Source: Patiria miniata (Eukaryota; Echinodermata; Asteroidea; Valvatida; Asterinidae). From it: a DNA stretch of 64,000 nt. The translations under genes were made by a program, and so were the position numbers. Positions within the stretch are counted from its first letter, which is position 1; each line of letters opens with the position of its first letter. The stretch is taken from the NCBI RefSeq assembly GCF_015706575.1, contig NW_024037059.1, positions 31,134,129 to 31,198,128 of the forward strand. The letters run 5' to 3'. Below are positions 53,670 to 64,000 of the stretch, piece after piece. Below the pieces are notes generated by a model. The model was not told the origin of the DNA, did no database searches, and worked only from the letters and a program-made list of their open reading frames with translations.

Positions 53670-54216
53670 TTTGTCATTTAAATGTTTTTTTTTTTTAAAT
53701 GACATTAAATCTGTTGTTGGATTTGTGTTTCATCATACAGTAAAATAATATTCTGTTTTATTTTTGAGGTAAGCGTGTTGTTAGAATATGATCTTTTTCT
53801 TTTTCGTTCATGATACCTTGTATCTAGTATCGTTATTGGACATGGCAGATTGGTTATAAAAATTAAACACTGATTCATCGTATTAGAACCTGGGGTCATG
53901 TGTGTTTATCTGATTAATTGTACCACCAACTTCTAATACTCGGGTCCATTGACATTTTCAAGTGTTTCGAAATGAGGTGGTCATGTTTGCATTGTAATAT
54001 ATTGCTACTGCGCTGACGTATGGTTCTCAATACCAGCAAAAAAAATGTCATTTCGCAAAGTCATCATCAATAATTATTTTTTCTGTATTTGTTTACGTAC
54101 AAAATGACGAAACCACTTTTAAAATGTGTCGTACCGTGAGGAAATTACAATCGTCGAAAGGCCCGATGACTTATTTTGTTAGTATTAGAGACCAGTCGCA
54201 TACAGTCAGGTACAAA
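53670..54216. other. nothing recognised (intron 3)
   Basis: A/T-rich intronic sequence. Confidence 0.4.
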
Positions 54217-54350
54217 AACTACGATGATTGGGGTCTACCCGATGTTCCTCAATACCTATGTTCCCCCAAATCCTTAGGGTTAGGGTTAGGGCTTGGGTTA
54301 GGGTTGGGGAACGTAGGTATTGGGGAACATACGTATGTACCCCGATGATT
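54217..54350. repeat. hairpin with a TTAGGG-like loop
   Basis: CAATACCTATGTTCCCC (54250-54266) pairs with GGGGAACGTAGGTATTG (54305-54321). The outer CGATGATTGGGG and CCCCGATGATTG pair less exactly. Between the arms lies CTTAGGGTTAGGGTTAGGG followed by GTTAGGGTT. This may be a small MITE with an expanded telomere-like core. Confidence 0.6.
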
Positions 54351-54763
54351 GTATATGTATTATGCAATTTGTCTTGCCGCGCCGCCGATCTGCCGATGGT
54401 TTTATTACAAATATACATGTAACTCTGAACTAGCCTATAGTAACTAGTTGTATAGGACGACTACGCCCTATTCTTGAAATTGAAACTAGACTGAATTAAA
54501 ACCAAGAACGTTTCTGTGAAAGTTAGGGAAAAGAACCTGCAAATTACATTATGCAAAAAAGTAGGGAGAAAGTTAGAAGACCGCATTATTACATTTCTGT
54601 AGTCTTGAGATAAAACATAGCCGTGAAGTTACAATGTACATGGAGGCCTAATTGCTCCTCTGTTTTTGATAGTTTGATTAAATTACACTAATTTTAATCC
54701 TAAATTTATACGTGTATAGTCAAATGAATGTTCAAGCGGTTTTTGTCTGCTCGCACTTAAAAA

Positions 54764-55285
54764 GGGAATGTACAACATTTGCTTTTGCTGTAATTTTTAG
54801 AAATGGATGGATTTGAGGGTTTAGTATTTTATAGCGAATATTGTTACACTGACTTATTTGAAGTTTTCTGTGTTCGAAGAAGCTGGAAAACAAAGAAAAA
54901 CAATCATGTTTCTGTATCTGGTTTCCTGACCCCACTTAAGATGAACCGGATCAATTTGAAGAGGTCGGGAAATTGTAAGGTCAGGGAATCCGTCTAGCTG
55001 GCTTATACCCGTTCATAGGTGTGTAATCGATTGCGAACAAAATGTTGACTAACTAAATATGGTAAATATGGGGCAGTATTTGGAAAAAAAACCCAGTTTT
55101 TTCCAACAATGGTCGGCCAGCGTTGGAAATTGTTTTAAAAAAATGCCATCATTCTTGAAAATGACAGCACACCAGGTGCCATGATTTTACAGGATGCTTT
55201 AGACTGTCATTCACTAACAGTTCAGTAAGGTATTTCATAATAATTTGGTAGTTTTGTTTTTTGATGTTTTCCAAATGTTGTGATA
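54764..55285 (+). mobile_element. RepC element, short copy
   Basis: GGGAATGTACAACATTTGC starts it and CCAAATGTTGTGATAC ends it. The body matches 2916-3270 plus 4880-4984 without the minisatellite insert. It holds the 78-bp miniature insert (54917-54994) at the same site as the other copy. Confidence 0.6.
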
Positions 55286-55560
55286 CTAACTAAAAAATTG
55301 TGGCCAGGAATCGGCTCAGATTGCACCACAGAGGATGTAGAATCTAAAATGTTGTGTTGTGTAATGACAGCCACCCAGAGTTCCTCAACCACATGTTCGG
55401 CAAAAACTGCAGCTGTGATGTAGTAAAAGAAAGGTCTATGTATATAAACACTGTCCCAAAGATAGTTGATACAGTTAGACTGGATCGTCCTAACCGTATT
55501 CAACAAAACGTACTGCTTTAGACTTACCCCTTGCAAATATTGTCCGTGTTTTCTGTACAG
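55286..55560. other. end of intron 3 with a hAT fragment
   Basis: GGCTCAGATTGCACCACAGA near 55313 is a diverged relative of the remnant near 22304. The rest runs to the acceptor TTTTCTGTACAG at 55549-55560. Confidence 0.45.
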
Positions 55561-55668
55561 GCCTTGTGTCAACACGATGGTGTGGATGTCAACATACCAG
55601 GGGAATACGGGCAAACACCACTGCATTACTGCGCTATCAAAAACACTTTCGAAACAGCCAAGAAACTG
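55561..55668 (+). CDS. TRPA1: TRPA1-like channel, exon 4 (ankyrin repeat 4)
   Basis: Acceptor TTTTCTGTACAG, donor CTG|GTAAGT, 36 codons in phase 0. It reads ALCQHDGVDVNIPGEYGQTP then LHYCAIKNTFETAKKL. The GVDVNIPGEYGQT stretch parallels the TIDVNLEGENGNT of vertebrate TRPA1 in position and sequence, which favours TRPA over a generic ankyrin protein. Confidence 0.8.
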
Positions 55669-55795
55669 GTAAGTTTTCAAAAGTTATCTGAAAATGTTGC
55701 AACCTTCCCCCTGCTCAGCCGCTGACTAATGTTACGAAACTAGTCAACCCGGTCCCAAAATAATGACTATGCTAAAGTTCCTAACTTTATTCTCA

Positions 55796-56060
55796 AATTG
55801 CCTTATACAGTGTGTATCAAAAAATGCAAACAAATACAACGGAATGCCAGACGTAGAATGAGTAACCAACATAAAAAAAATATAGATATGGCTTAATAGA
55901 TACGCCTTTCCACTTGAGACATCAAATTTCCAAATCTGATAATTTTTGACAGAGTTATGATCAATTTTCCAAGAGAGGTATAAAACTTGACCATGGGACC
56001 AAGTTTTCAATTTTAGGCATTGGGACGAAGGTAGCCTGATAGCCTCTGTGTGGATAATTG
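55796..56060 (-). mobile_element. MITE relative of 1727-2124
   Basis: TATACAGTGTGTATCAAAAA near 55804 and a body with GGAATGCCAGACGTAGAATG, TACGCCTTTCCACTT and GGGACCAAGTTTTCAATTTT match 1727-2124 in reverse orientation. It lies within intron 4. Confidence 0.6.
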
Positions 56061-56261
56061 CCTGGCCTATAAAAAAAATGTGTTTAGCAAGTAAACACAA
56101 TTCTAAACACTTTTTGTTATCAGTTTGTAAACATGTTTACGTGCTAAACTCATACTACTTTCATACATACTACTCAATTCCTTTTGTAAAGTAATTTTGA
56201 ATTATGTGCATATTTTATGAGACAAACAATGCTTGTAATAATTGGTTTGTTTTATGGGCAG

Positions 56262-56370
56262 ATGTTTTACAAACCACGTTATTGTCATCGTGACGATAAC
56301 GGCGTGTATGTTATCCACTGTGCTGCAACTCATGCATCGAGGGATGTGTTGAATATGCTCCTGGAAAAAG
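56262..56370 (+). CDS. TRPA1: TRPA1-like channel, exon 5 (ankyrin repeat 5)
   Basis: Acceptor TTTTATGGGCAG, donor AAAAG|GTACGG, 109 nt, phase 0 to phase 1. It reads MFYKPRYCHRDDNGVYVIHC then AATHASRDVLNMLLEKG. Vertebrate TRPA1 continues at this point with GCFPIHQAAFSGSKECMEII, the same layout. The following repeats, membrane segments and pore are not in the window: no further convincing exon was found between 56371 and 64000. Confidence 0.75.
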
Positions 56371-56766
56371 GTACGGTCATTTAGGTATATTGCTGACTGC
56401 ACAGTATAGATTGGAACAACATTATCAGCGACAACCTGATTGCTTCTTTTGTATACCCTCAAAATAATTGAAGGGTTGCGATCTATATTTTGGAGAATTT
56501 GTATCCATAATTTCTAGGTTTCTAAAGATGAAGTGACGTAAGCACGTCTATGTAACGGCAACACATTGGTTGCATTATTTATACCAGATGATGCATTGTA
56601 CAAAAAAGATATTAACCCTAAAATGTATGAGAGAGACTTGAGTCCCAAAGGCTTCACTCTGTCATGAGAAAATTGTTTTAGGACATTTGCTCGTCTCTAA
56701 ATGAACTCGGTCAAATCTACATGCTTCTTACGGTGACTCCGATCCACCATACAGGTGAACAGTATA
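56371..56766. other. nothing recognised
   Basis: Presumed TRPA1-like intron 5; no coding signal. Confidence 0.4.
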
Positions 56767-56932
56767 CAAATATAACATGGTTTGAGGGTGGACAGTCGAT
56801 ATTGGCTCCCCGAGGTATTGGAAGTTGACAAACTAGTTCCCGAGGCGAAGCCGAGGGAACTAGTTTGTCAACTTCCAATACCGAGGGGAGCTAATATCGA
56901 CTGTCCACCCGAAATAAACCATGTTATATTTG
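56767..56932. mobile_element. 166-bp palindromic MITE
   Basis: CAAATATAACATGGTTT at the left and its mirror at the right enclose near-perfect arms with GGTGGACAGTCGATATTGGC and GAAGTTGACAAACTAGTTCC. The centre is near 56848. High arm identity suggests a recent copy. Confidence 0.78.
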
Positions 56933-57833
56933 TTTTACTATACCTCATACATATTCAGTTGCCGAATTTTGTTTTATTATTATGCAACTAAAACAAAATT
57001 TGGGGAAACTTGTACAGCTCACCAAAAGATTCAACTTCAACTACTAGTTCGGTTGTTTGCAATATAATACAGGTACTACAGTTGTAAATACAGTTGTTTG
57101 CAATGTGTAGAACTTTCTTTTGGACAGGAGACATCTTTACACGGTCTATACATTTTCTCCAGTACGGCATCATTGAGCTCTGTAAATTAACATTTACGCG
57201 AACCGTGCAACCATGCATCTCTCCTGTGCGATGTTCGCGCGTGCGTACTGCACCCGTGCGACAGTTCCTCGATTGCTCTGTAAAGCGCATGCGTAGTAGA
57301 CTGTCGCACGGGTAACCCATGCGACAGTCTTCTACGCATGCGTATTTACAATGTGCGTGAATCCTCGCGCGCGTGTTTGGTAAACAGGAAGAATAACATC
57401 TGGCACGTGATGGTGAATTGACCAGTGAACGTTCGGCTCTCGATCATGAATATGAATGAGGTATAGTAATACTTTATGATAAAGTAATGATATACGTGCA
57501 GCGAAACTGCATCAGATAAATAAATACCTAAACAAATAATTATCTTATACCAATATATCACATTCATGAAGAATTTTATTTCATATTTAGGAATACTGTA
57601 ATGTCACGGTTACGCGCCATAGGGTGGTGTGACCCTAGGGTGGTGAGTCCGCTTAATAATTAAGTAAGGATCGACCTATTTGGCAATTAAACGAAGGGGA
57701 CGTTTGCAAACGAGCAAGAATCAACCTTAATATTTACCGTCAATATGGATTTCAATGATTTATTGTTAATTATAAATTTAAATGGGTTGATATACAGAAA
57801 AAATGAAGTATTGCTCATGAGTCAGCTACTATA
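56933..57833. other. unassigned, with a short palindrome at 57285-57343
   Basis: GCGCATGCGTAGTAGACTGT..CGGGT and ACCCATGCGACAGTCTTCTA..GCGT form an inverted pair. No gene is supported elsewhere. Confidence 0.5.
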
Positions 57834-58332
57834 CAGGGTGGATAAAAAAACAACTGAAACCGAGATATTATTGCTAATTGGAACAGAAGTAGGGCATGTG
57901 TGAATCAAAGGGAGATATCCTCTGTTAGGGTTGAATCTCCTCTTTAAAATGAGACCCTGATCATGTCCTTATATTCACGGTCGACTGAGCAGAGACCAAT
58001 TTTATGAAAGGGTCTATTGAGTGACTTGCGCCACTTTTCATGGTGATATCTCTTTTTTCCCCACCTGCCTTGGTTGGCAACCATAGTCTTTCACTCTGTG
58101 ACAAATGACACCACAAAAACCACAATTGAAAAGTGGCGCAAGCCTGTAAATAGACGCTTTCATAAAATTGGTCACTGCTCAGTCAACCGTGAATGTAATG
58201 ACATGATCAGAGTGTCATTTTAAAGAGGAGATTCAACCCTAACAGAGGATATCTCCCTTTGATTCACAGGTGCCCTACTTCTGTTCCAATTGGCAATAAT
58301 ATCTCGGTTCCGGTTTATTTTTATCCACCCTG
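57834..58332. mobile_element. 499-bp mariner-type foldback MITE
   Basis: The ends CAGGGTGGATAAAAA and TTTTTATCCACCCTG are flanked by TA (57832-57833 and 58333-58334). The arms extend about 180 bp with few mismatches (GAGATATTATTGC.AATTGG, GGGAGATATCCTCTGTTAGG). The TA target and CAGGGTG termini are typical of mariner-type elements. No transposase. Confidence 0.85.
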
Positions 58333-58334
58333 TA

Positions 58335-60437
58335 AACCAAAGGTTTGTACAATTATAAATAGCCTATGACTCAAATGTATGATTTGCAATCCAGACAAAT
58401 ATCGGACAACTGGGTCCAAGACTCGGCTAGTAATAGTGGGTTGTCGCGCGACATAATGGCTAATAATATCTAATAGGACAAGGAACCGACACAACGAAAA
58501 TGAATTAGATAATGAACCAGTGGCAATGGGGCACCAACGGCAGATAAAGATATGCAACGGTAATATGCTATAATAACGGACCCAAGTAATAATGCGCTGT
58601 TGTAATAGGCTAAAAGAATGGGCTATATGAATAATCAGCTATAGTAATGAACTATAGTAGTGGCAATGGGCCATAATTATTACTGGGCACTGCGCTATCC
58701 CGCTTGCTCCACATGACAGAACTAACCTGTGTAAGAAATACACGATCGTCGCAACAATAAATGAAACAGCCGTCGAGGCAATACAATACATGAAACAGTG
58801 AGCGGGAAAACGTGAATCTCCCGTGATGGAACTTTTCACACATAGTTTCTCGACAGTGCAGCAAGCAAAACTTGCCCAAAATGACAGCTTCTGACTGAAG
58901 TTGAGGTCCAAACCTGGTCAATATGCTCTACGAACCTTCAACACCATTGGGACAAAATGGTGTACTTCGGTGGCGAGGATGTGCAAAATACTGAGGATTT
59001 CAGGAGAAGAATGACATTTACGTCTGAGCGAAATTAACTCCTGCCGAGAGATTAACTGCTGCGAGAGAGGCGGTTTTTCACGTACGCCACGCACGCCGAA
59101 TTACATCGCGTAAGCTTACAGTACTGAGCCTACGTTCAGCATATTACAACAATCTACAAACGTTGTCTCATGACATAAATAGTTAGACATAGTGGGCAAG
59201 ATTACTATTAATCACCAGGATGTATTTCATGATTTGTATGAAGGAAAGTGTTTACATCTCGGAACTATATTTTATGTGAGCAAGGGTTGTGCAAGTACAG
59301 TCAGCCTGATATGGTTAAAACAAACATAAGACTAGTTTAGGCTTACTTCAAGTCGGATCGCCACAATGCAAGGTTTCTACTGAATGTGTTCACGGTTGAA
59401 TGGATCACATCAATAGATCTAAATTAAGCTATTGTGTTTCCGTTATTGCCCATCTTCATTTGTGTACTAATTTTACTTCAATGGAATGGAAATGTTTGCG
59501 GAATCTTCGTATCACCTTTGGGCTATCGTTTTGCATGTGTCTAGTAATGTTGGTCCTGGCTCAATGCCAACCCCACAAAGGTCAAGTATGTATTGTTTCA
59601 CCGTTTCCGCTGGCCAATTTGCAACTCGCATGGATCATGTTGGTAGCAAATTGGATGCGGATATGCCTACAATAAACAAAAAAGTGGTAGACAAAATGTT
59701 GCTTTTTGAAAGGGTAAATGCCATATAAAAGCATCCTGACATTGTCTCGTGATGGCACTTTCCAATGTTCCAGCTCTTTAATTACAGCCATGGTAATACT
59801 CCATGGTAACAGATAATGAAAAAATTGTCCATTACGCACTCTAAGTCTTTCCTTTCTATGCAGTTAGGTCGTTATGCTATATACATTTTAGGCTAAGTGC
59901 AGGATTTAATGCAGTTGAGTAAATGCACTTCCGTTCGTCAAACCAGATTTCGTTGACCCATTAGGCTTATTAGTGAAAGAGATCAGGGTTTTTTTTGAAA
60001 ACGTGCCGTGGGCCTGTGCTCGCCATGTTGATGGTTTGGTCGGTGGATGGGTAGGTAGGTGTATTTGAGCAATTAAAATCACTAAACGTTTTGAAGGGGT
60101 TACAATATGAACATCTGTTTCTTACGAAGATGTGCGGCATATCTCAGAATAGCTAAAACAAACCACAACTTCAAGCGCGAATTATATACGACATGCATGA
60201 CTTTCTCTTCGTGAAAACGAGGACAATTTTGTCATCGTTCCGGAAACGAGTCTTCTTCATTACTGTACTAAAAGGGAAAAAGTGACTGGCCCTTGAAGTG
60301 AAAACAGTTAGATTATCCATAATTTTTTATAACGAAACAAGATTGTTACGTCAGATTCCATCTTTGTATTTTTTAGTAGCACACTAAAAATCAAATCACG
60401 CAACCCAATGTTTATGTCGAGTTGTACATACAAAGGA
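58335..60437. other. no gene supported
   Basis: 58555-58680 has loose repeats of TAATGGGCTATA-like words. A TTCGTGAAAACG word lies at 60208. Overlapping ORFs at 58639-58921 and 59400-59839 show no domain or splice signals that I trust. It may be intronic sequence of the TRPA1-like gene. Confidence 0.4.
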
Positions 60438-60600
60438 CGAGTTGGCAAACGGACGAGATGACTCGAAAGTGAAGTCGAGTTGGTCAACAGACGAGTTGGT
60501 TCAGCGGTCGGGTTGGTATACGACGGTCGAGTTGGTAAACGGTCGAGTTGGTTCGAGTCGAGTTGGCAAACGGTCGAGTTGGCAAATGGTCGAGTTGACT
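60438..60600 (+). repeat. minisatellite of GGTCGAGTTGGCAAAC units
   Basis: Degenerate units of about 16-18 bp (CGAGTTGG.AAACGG) repeat about nine times, directly abutting the pogo-like element. Confidence 0.8.
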
Positions 60601-60603
60601 GTA

Positions 60604-61805
60604 GGGGGAGACCGGGGATGGAAGTTACACGGGTAAGTTGTTACAGTTCTCAGTGTGCAAAGCAGGAACAAGAGAGGGCGGGCTAACTACCATCCATATG
60701 TTGCCTACAGGTAGCTAGGGTATACTGCTGATCGTGAGCTTTCTCCAATCTTCTACTCAAAAAGTAAGTAAAAAAACCCTTTTTTGTCCTTTCCTAGTAA
60801 CTTTCTGACAAAACTTGAATTTCGTAATAGCTCTAACAACTGGAGGTGCATAACGCTAACTTGATATTGTAAATATAGTAAATTTAGGTCACTAATATAT
60901 CCCCAGGTCATGACCGGTAATTCTGCCTGAAGGTTGAGTTACAGTACATTTTATGTGTAAAATACCCTATGGGGTAGGTTGTTACACTGTAACAACCTAC
61001 CCCGTGTCAATGTAACAACTTACCCCAATTACATTTTACGTATGTTGAACTATATTTTGTGTATATTTTCAGCTGTAAATATTTCATTTGTCTGTTTTGC
61101 TTTACCTACAGATTGAGCTACTGTATTAATGATGCCAAGAACCTACAAAAGGAAGACAGGTGTCTGGTATGTGATGACTTGTTTTCCAACTCTGCATCTG
61201 GAGAGCAATGGGTCCAGTGCATGGACTGCTCAGGATGGTCCCATACAGAATGTACAAATGGAAGGAAAAGCTACCTGTGTGATGATTGCGAAATGATGGA
61301 CACAGACAGTGACTAACTTGTTGAAAGTGATCCTTATCGATCACAAAGAGGCATTTTAGCTATATTTCAGGTGTTTCAAATTAAAACAAATGTTCAGTTT
61401 ATTGCTGGAATGAACAAGTAGTTACTTAATTATACACCTTAAGTGACAAAGCAGTTGCTTTCTTGATAGTAGAATGAGATGGTATTTACTATTGTACGAC
61501 ACAATGAGGGATATAAGTTGTTTACATATTGTAACAACTTACCCCTATGGTGTAACAACTGTGTAACAACTTACCCCGTATGGTGTAACAACTTACCCGG
61601 TATGCGGGGTGGGTTGTTACAAAAATTTAAATTCATTAATTAATTAGTAGTTAATTAGTTGTTTAATGTTTTCATGTGTTGTATACTTCAGGTTATAGTA
61701 AACATAATGGGCTACCCACATACCCAAGATGGAGTGTTAGAGTTCTTTCATTACAATTATTTGGCGCAAAATGTAAATTTTGTAACGTTCATCCCCGGTC
61801 TCCCC
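60604..61805 (+). mobile_element. deleted pogo-like DNA transposon
   Basis: GGGGAGACCGGGGATG starts it and CATCCCCGGTCTCCCC ends it, flanked by TA (60602-60603 and 61806-61807). The inverted ends extend about 25 bp with few mismatches. Subterminal words GTAACAACTTACCCC and their mirrors recur near 60631, 60975-61025 and 61530-61620. The only coding part is a C-terminal PHD finger. The DDE catalytic core and DNA-binding domain are missing, so it cannot move by itself. Confidence 0.8.
61112..61316 (+). pseudogene. PHD-finger tail of a pogo/Tigger-type transposase
   Basis: After a TTTACCTACAG acceptor the frame reads a PHD-type zinc finger: CLVCDDLF, then WVQCMDCSGWSHTEC, then YLCDDC. This gives the full C4HC3 ligand series, and TAA follows an acidic DTDSD end. 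Such fingers commonly close pogo/jerky-type transposases in invertebrates. Here it is an isolated last exon in a deleted element. Host use is possible but unsupported. Confidence 0.7.
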
Positions 61806-61831
61806 TAATCCGACAGTTCACTCGGCCCATT

Positions 61832-62063
61832 TCATGCCAGAAATACCCGGCCAACCCCTTCTCTTAGCGATAAGTGTTGCTGGGTTCTTGAACGTGCATT
61901 ACACAACACGCGGCACCTATGGCTTTACGTCCCATAGAAGGGAGCAATAATGGTAAAGTGCCTTGCTCAAGAGCATAAGCACCATGTTCCGATGGTCAGG
62001 ATTCGAACCCATGTACCATGGCACACGAGTCGAACACCGTAACCATTGGACCACAGCACCCCA
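61832..62063 (-). mobile_element. tRNA-derived SINE
   Basis: Reverse-strand copy of the 63170 family with box A TGGTCCAATGG (near 62043-62053), box B GGTTCGAATCC (near 61999-62009) and a GCTCTTGAGCAAGGCACTTT body. It abuts the pogo-like element. Confidence 0.82.
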
Positions 62064-63169
62064 CATGAAAACAATATCTCTTTTGACTGATCATAGGAAA
62101 TCACTTAGGCCTACATTCTTGATTTCCTCTAAATAACAGCAAGCCAGACGGAATAATTTCATGAGTGTTTAGTATCATCAGTACGATCTTTAATCCAAGT
62201 AAGCGTTTTCATAACAATTCGCTAGGTTACCTTTGGGATAAATGCAAATGATCAGTGCCTTTAACTGGCCCCTGTCAATTGGGCCACATACAGGGCAGGA
62301 TTAGTGTTTCGTAGGTCCTAGGCACCAGATTTCCGTACCAGCACTAATTTCATGTTGAGGCTAAGCTGTAATATGCAAGCCAGGCCACACTGTGGCATTT
62401 TTGTAGGCCCTCAAATTGTTCGTAGGCCCCCAATTTTTTGTAGGCCCTAGGCACAGTGTGCCTATTGGATAATACGGGCCGAGCCACATACTCCCCCAGA
62501 TTAGTTTGTGAAGTATAGAGACTAAGTTTATCGTTACAAATAAAACAGTGGACCTCTACAAAAATAGGGAAAAAATAGCTCGGGCCCTTTTTCAAACGAC
62601 AAAAATAATGAAATTACCCGGAAAACCAGAGTTAATTTGATGCTGCTCCTTGTGCTTCTCTGTTGTGTTCTGGGAATCACCAACGGGGTCGGGCAATAAT
62701 GCGGCCATAAGTCCCTTATTAGGCCGTGACATCCCTGCCATAATCATCACATTTTCAAATCAAATCAATGTATACTGCTTAATGAAATACGCATTACACC
62801 TGCTCGTTAGTCGGTCGAGCGACTGCACAGCGCTCATTCGGTCATTAATCAAGACATAGTGCAGGGTTATAAAGGGAGATGATATAAGTTGCTCTGTAAG
62901 TGCTTTTTCGTGTTTCATCCCGAAAAAAAATGGATCATGCTTTTAAATTGATATTTTTCTAACAATACATTCACTTTGAAAGAAATTTAATTTCAATTTA
63001 ATTGAGCTCCGACAATAAGGTAGCCATATCTTTTTTGTGCATTATTGGCGCAAAGCAGCCATGAAAGTAGACTTTCATAAGGGTTAAATCGTCCAAAATA
63101 GAAAGGGGGAAAAAGTTAAACTTTTTCGTTTAAATACAACAAACATATTGAAACTTCATTGGGAGAATG
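62064..63169. other. unassigned, with a possible hAT fragment 62300-62500
   Basis: Repeated GTAGGCCC words (62404, 62431, 62441) and CTAGGCACAGTGTGCCTA resemble a decayed DNA transposon. The + ORF at 62650-62859 is not recognised. Confidence 0.35.
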
Positions 63170-63450
63170 TGGGTACCATGGTCCAATGGTTACGGTGTTC
63201 GACTCGTGTGCCGTGGTACATGGGTTCGAATCCTTACCATGGGAACATGGTGCTCTTGAGCAAGGCACTTTACCATTATTGTTTCGTCCTTCGAATGGGA
63301 CGTGAAGCCGTAGATCCCATGTGTTGTGTAATGCATGTAAAATAACCCAGTAACACTTATCGCTAAGGAGAGGGGTTTGCCCCGGTTTTTCTGGCAGTGG
63401 CTGAAATATGCGCCGCAGCACCTTGTAAACCGTTACAAAGGTGCTAAATA
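63170..63450 (+). mobile_element. tRNA-derived SINE
   Basis: Box A TGGTCCAATGG (63179-63189) and box B GGTTCGAATCC (63223-63233) are correctly spaced. They are followed by CTCTTGAGCAAGGCACTTTA, CACTTATCGCTAAGGAGAGG and GGCAGTGGCTGAAATATGCG. It is the most complete of three copies in the window. Confidence 0.85.
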
Positions 63451-63605
63451 ATGGGTCTCATATTTCTCTAAAACTTCATTTACATGTCTTTAATAATAGG
63501 CATAATTTCCAGAGAAATAATTTCCAGAGTACGTAATTATTGGTAGATACGTATATAACGGTATTAGAATCATGAAAATCGAATAGTTGAAGAGCAACGC
63601 GGTGG

Positions 63606-64000
63606 AGAAACTTTGATGTGTCAGGCTGTCGGCTATCAGTCAGTCAGTCAGTCAAAGTGCCTTCCGCTTGCCAGCAGGTGGGCTATCAGAGATCGCCAGC
63701 CTTGTCTGTTCTGCGCTGCTCTAACATATCCGTATATGTCTTGCCGCTGCACTCAAAGATGCCTGTTAATTGACCACTTGCGTCTAAGACGTCCTCTCTT
63801 CCGCTCTCCTTCCACCTTTCCCTCTATGAGCTGCCTCTGAAGACTGTCGGCTCGGATTTTGTGACCAAAACATTGTAGCTTTCTTTGTTTCATGTCATTC
63901 ATTAGTGTTCTTTTCCTGTTTACTTTGTCCAGAAACTCTTCATTTGTGATTTTATCCTTGTAGGAGATTTTCAGCATTTTTCTGTACAACCACATTTACC
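63606..64000 (-). mobile_element. LINE 3' end, continuing past the window
   Basis: The reverse frame reads WLYRKMLKISYKDKITNEEF, then KQRKLQCFGHKIRADSLQRQ and EGERKRGRLRRKW. This is the conserved C-terminal arm (..FGH..R..L....EG...RGR.R..W) of endonuclease-type LINEs. The 5' part lies beyond 64000. Confidence 0.75.

Noticed and set aside
59400-59728. Overlapping ORFs as a further TRPA exon
   Set aside because: No ankyrin motif (TPLH or similar) and no matching phase-1 acceptor.
61059-61111. Upstream extension of the PHD frame to an ATG at 61059
   Set aside because: A T-rich tract and CTACAG acceptor precede 61112; the upstream hydrophobic residues are intron-like.

Overview
The window is repeat-rich, intron-rich animal DNA. 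Spliced genes, tRNA-derived SINEs, RTE- and CR1-like LINEs, hAT, mariner and pogo DNA transposons and a tyrosine-recombinase retroelement all point to a metazoan. The mix (phytochelatin synthase plus a TRPA-type channel) fits a marine invertebrate, perhaps an echinoderm or other invertebrate deuterostome; a cnidarian or mollusc cannot be excluded. Everything was read by eye, so repeat edges are approximate. Element families are named from end sequences and target-site duplications, not from database matches.

Two host loci stand out. The first (about 2.1-31.2 kb) is a cluster of phytochelatin-synthase-like (PCS) genes: copy A on + (exon 2 at 12263-12981) and copies B and C on - (24305-25008 and 28133-28836). 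All three keep the Cys-His-Asp triad of the family in one large exon with the same 3' splice site. About 0.4-2.1 kb upstream of each is a related segment ending in CAG|GTAGGT, read here as the 5' exon and its donor. In copy A that exon supplies ATG TCA G, which joins in frame to exon 2. A fourth block (2136-5395) has the upstream segment and intron-like sequence but no catalytic exon.

The second locus (40.85-56.4 kb, +) is the 5' half of a TRPA1-like ankyrin-repeat channel gene. It has a TATA box at 40855, five exons with compatible phases (41113-41328, 43879-44035, 52168-52343, 55561-55668, 56262-56370), and introns filled with mobile elements. The gene probably continues beyond the right edge, because no pore region was found.

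The rest is mobile or repetitive DNA. 0-5 kb: hAT-like elements, small inverted-repeat elements and two minisatellites. 5.5-8.3 kb: an RTE-like LINE containing a SINE that contains a palindromic MITE. 8.4-10.7 kb: a direct repeat around a 1-kb inverted-repeat element. 13-17 kb: foldback and hAT-like elements and LINE scraps. 17.7-21.9 kb: a broken Ngaro/DIRS-like fossil. 22.4-24 kb: a 5'-truncated LINE. 29.8-30.7 kb: a hAT-like element inside a foldback element. 34.2-35.4 kb: a 118-bp tandem array split by a solo LTR. 36.9-40.4 kb: nested palindromes and a TIR-bounded array. 60.6-61.8 kb: a deleted pogo-like transposon keeping a PHD-finger exon. 61.8-64 kb: two SINEs and a LINE 3' end.
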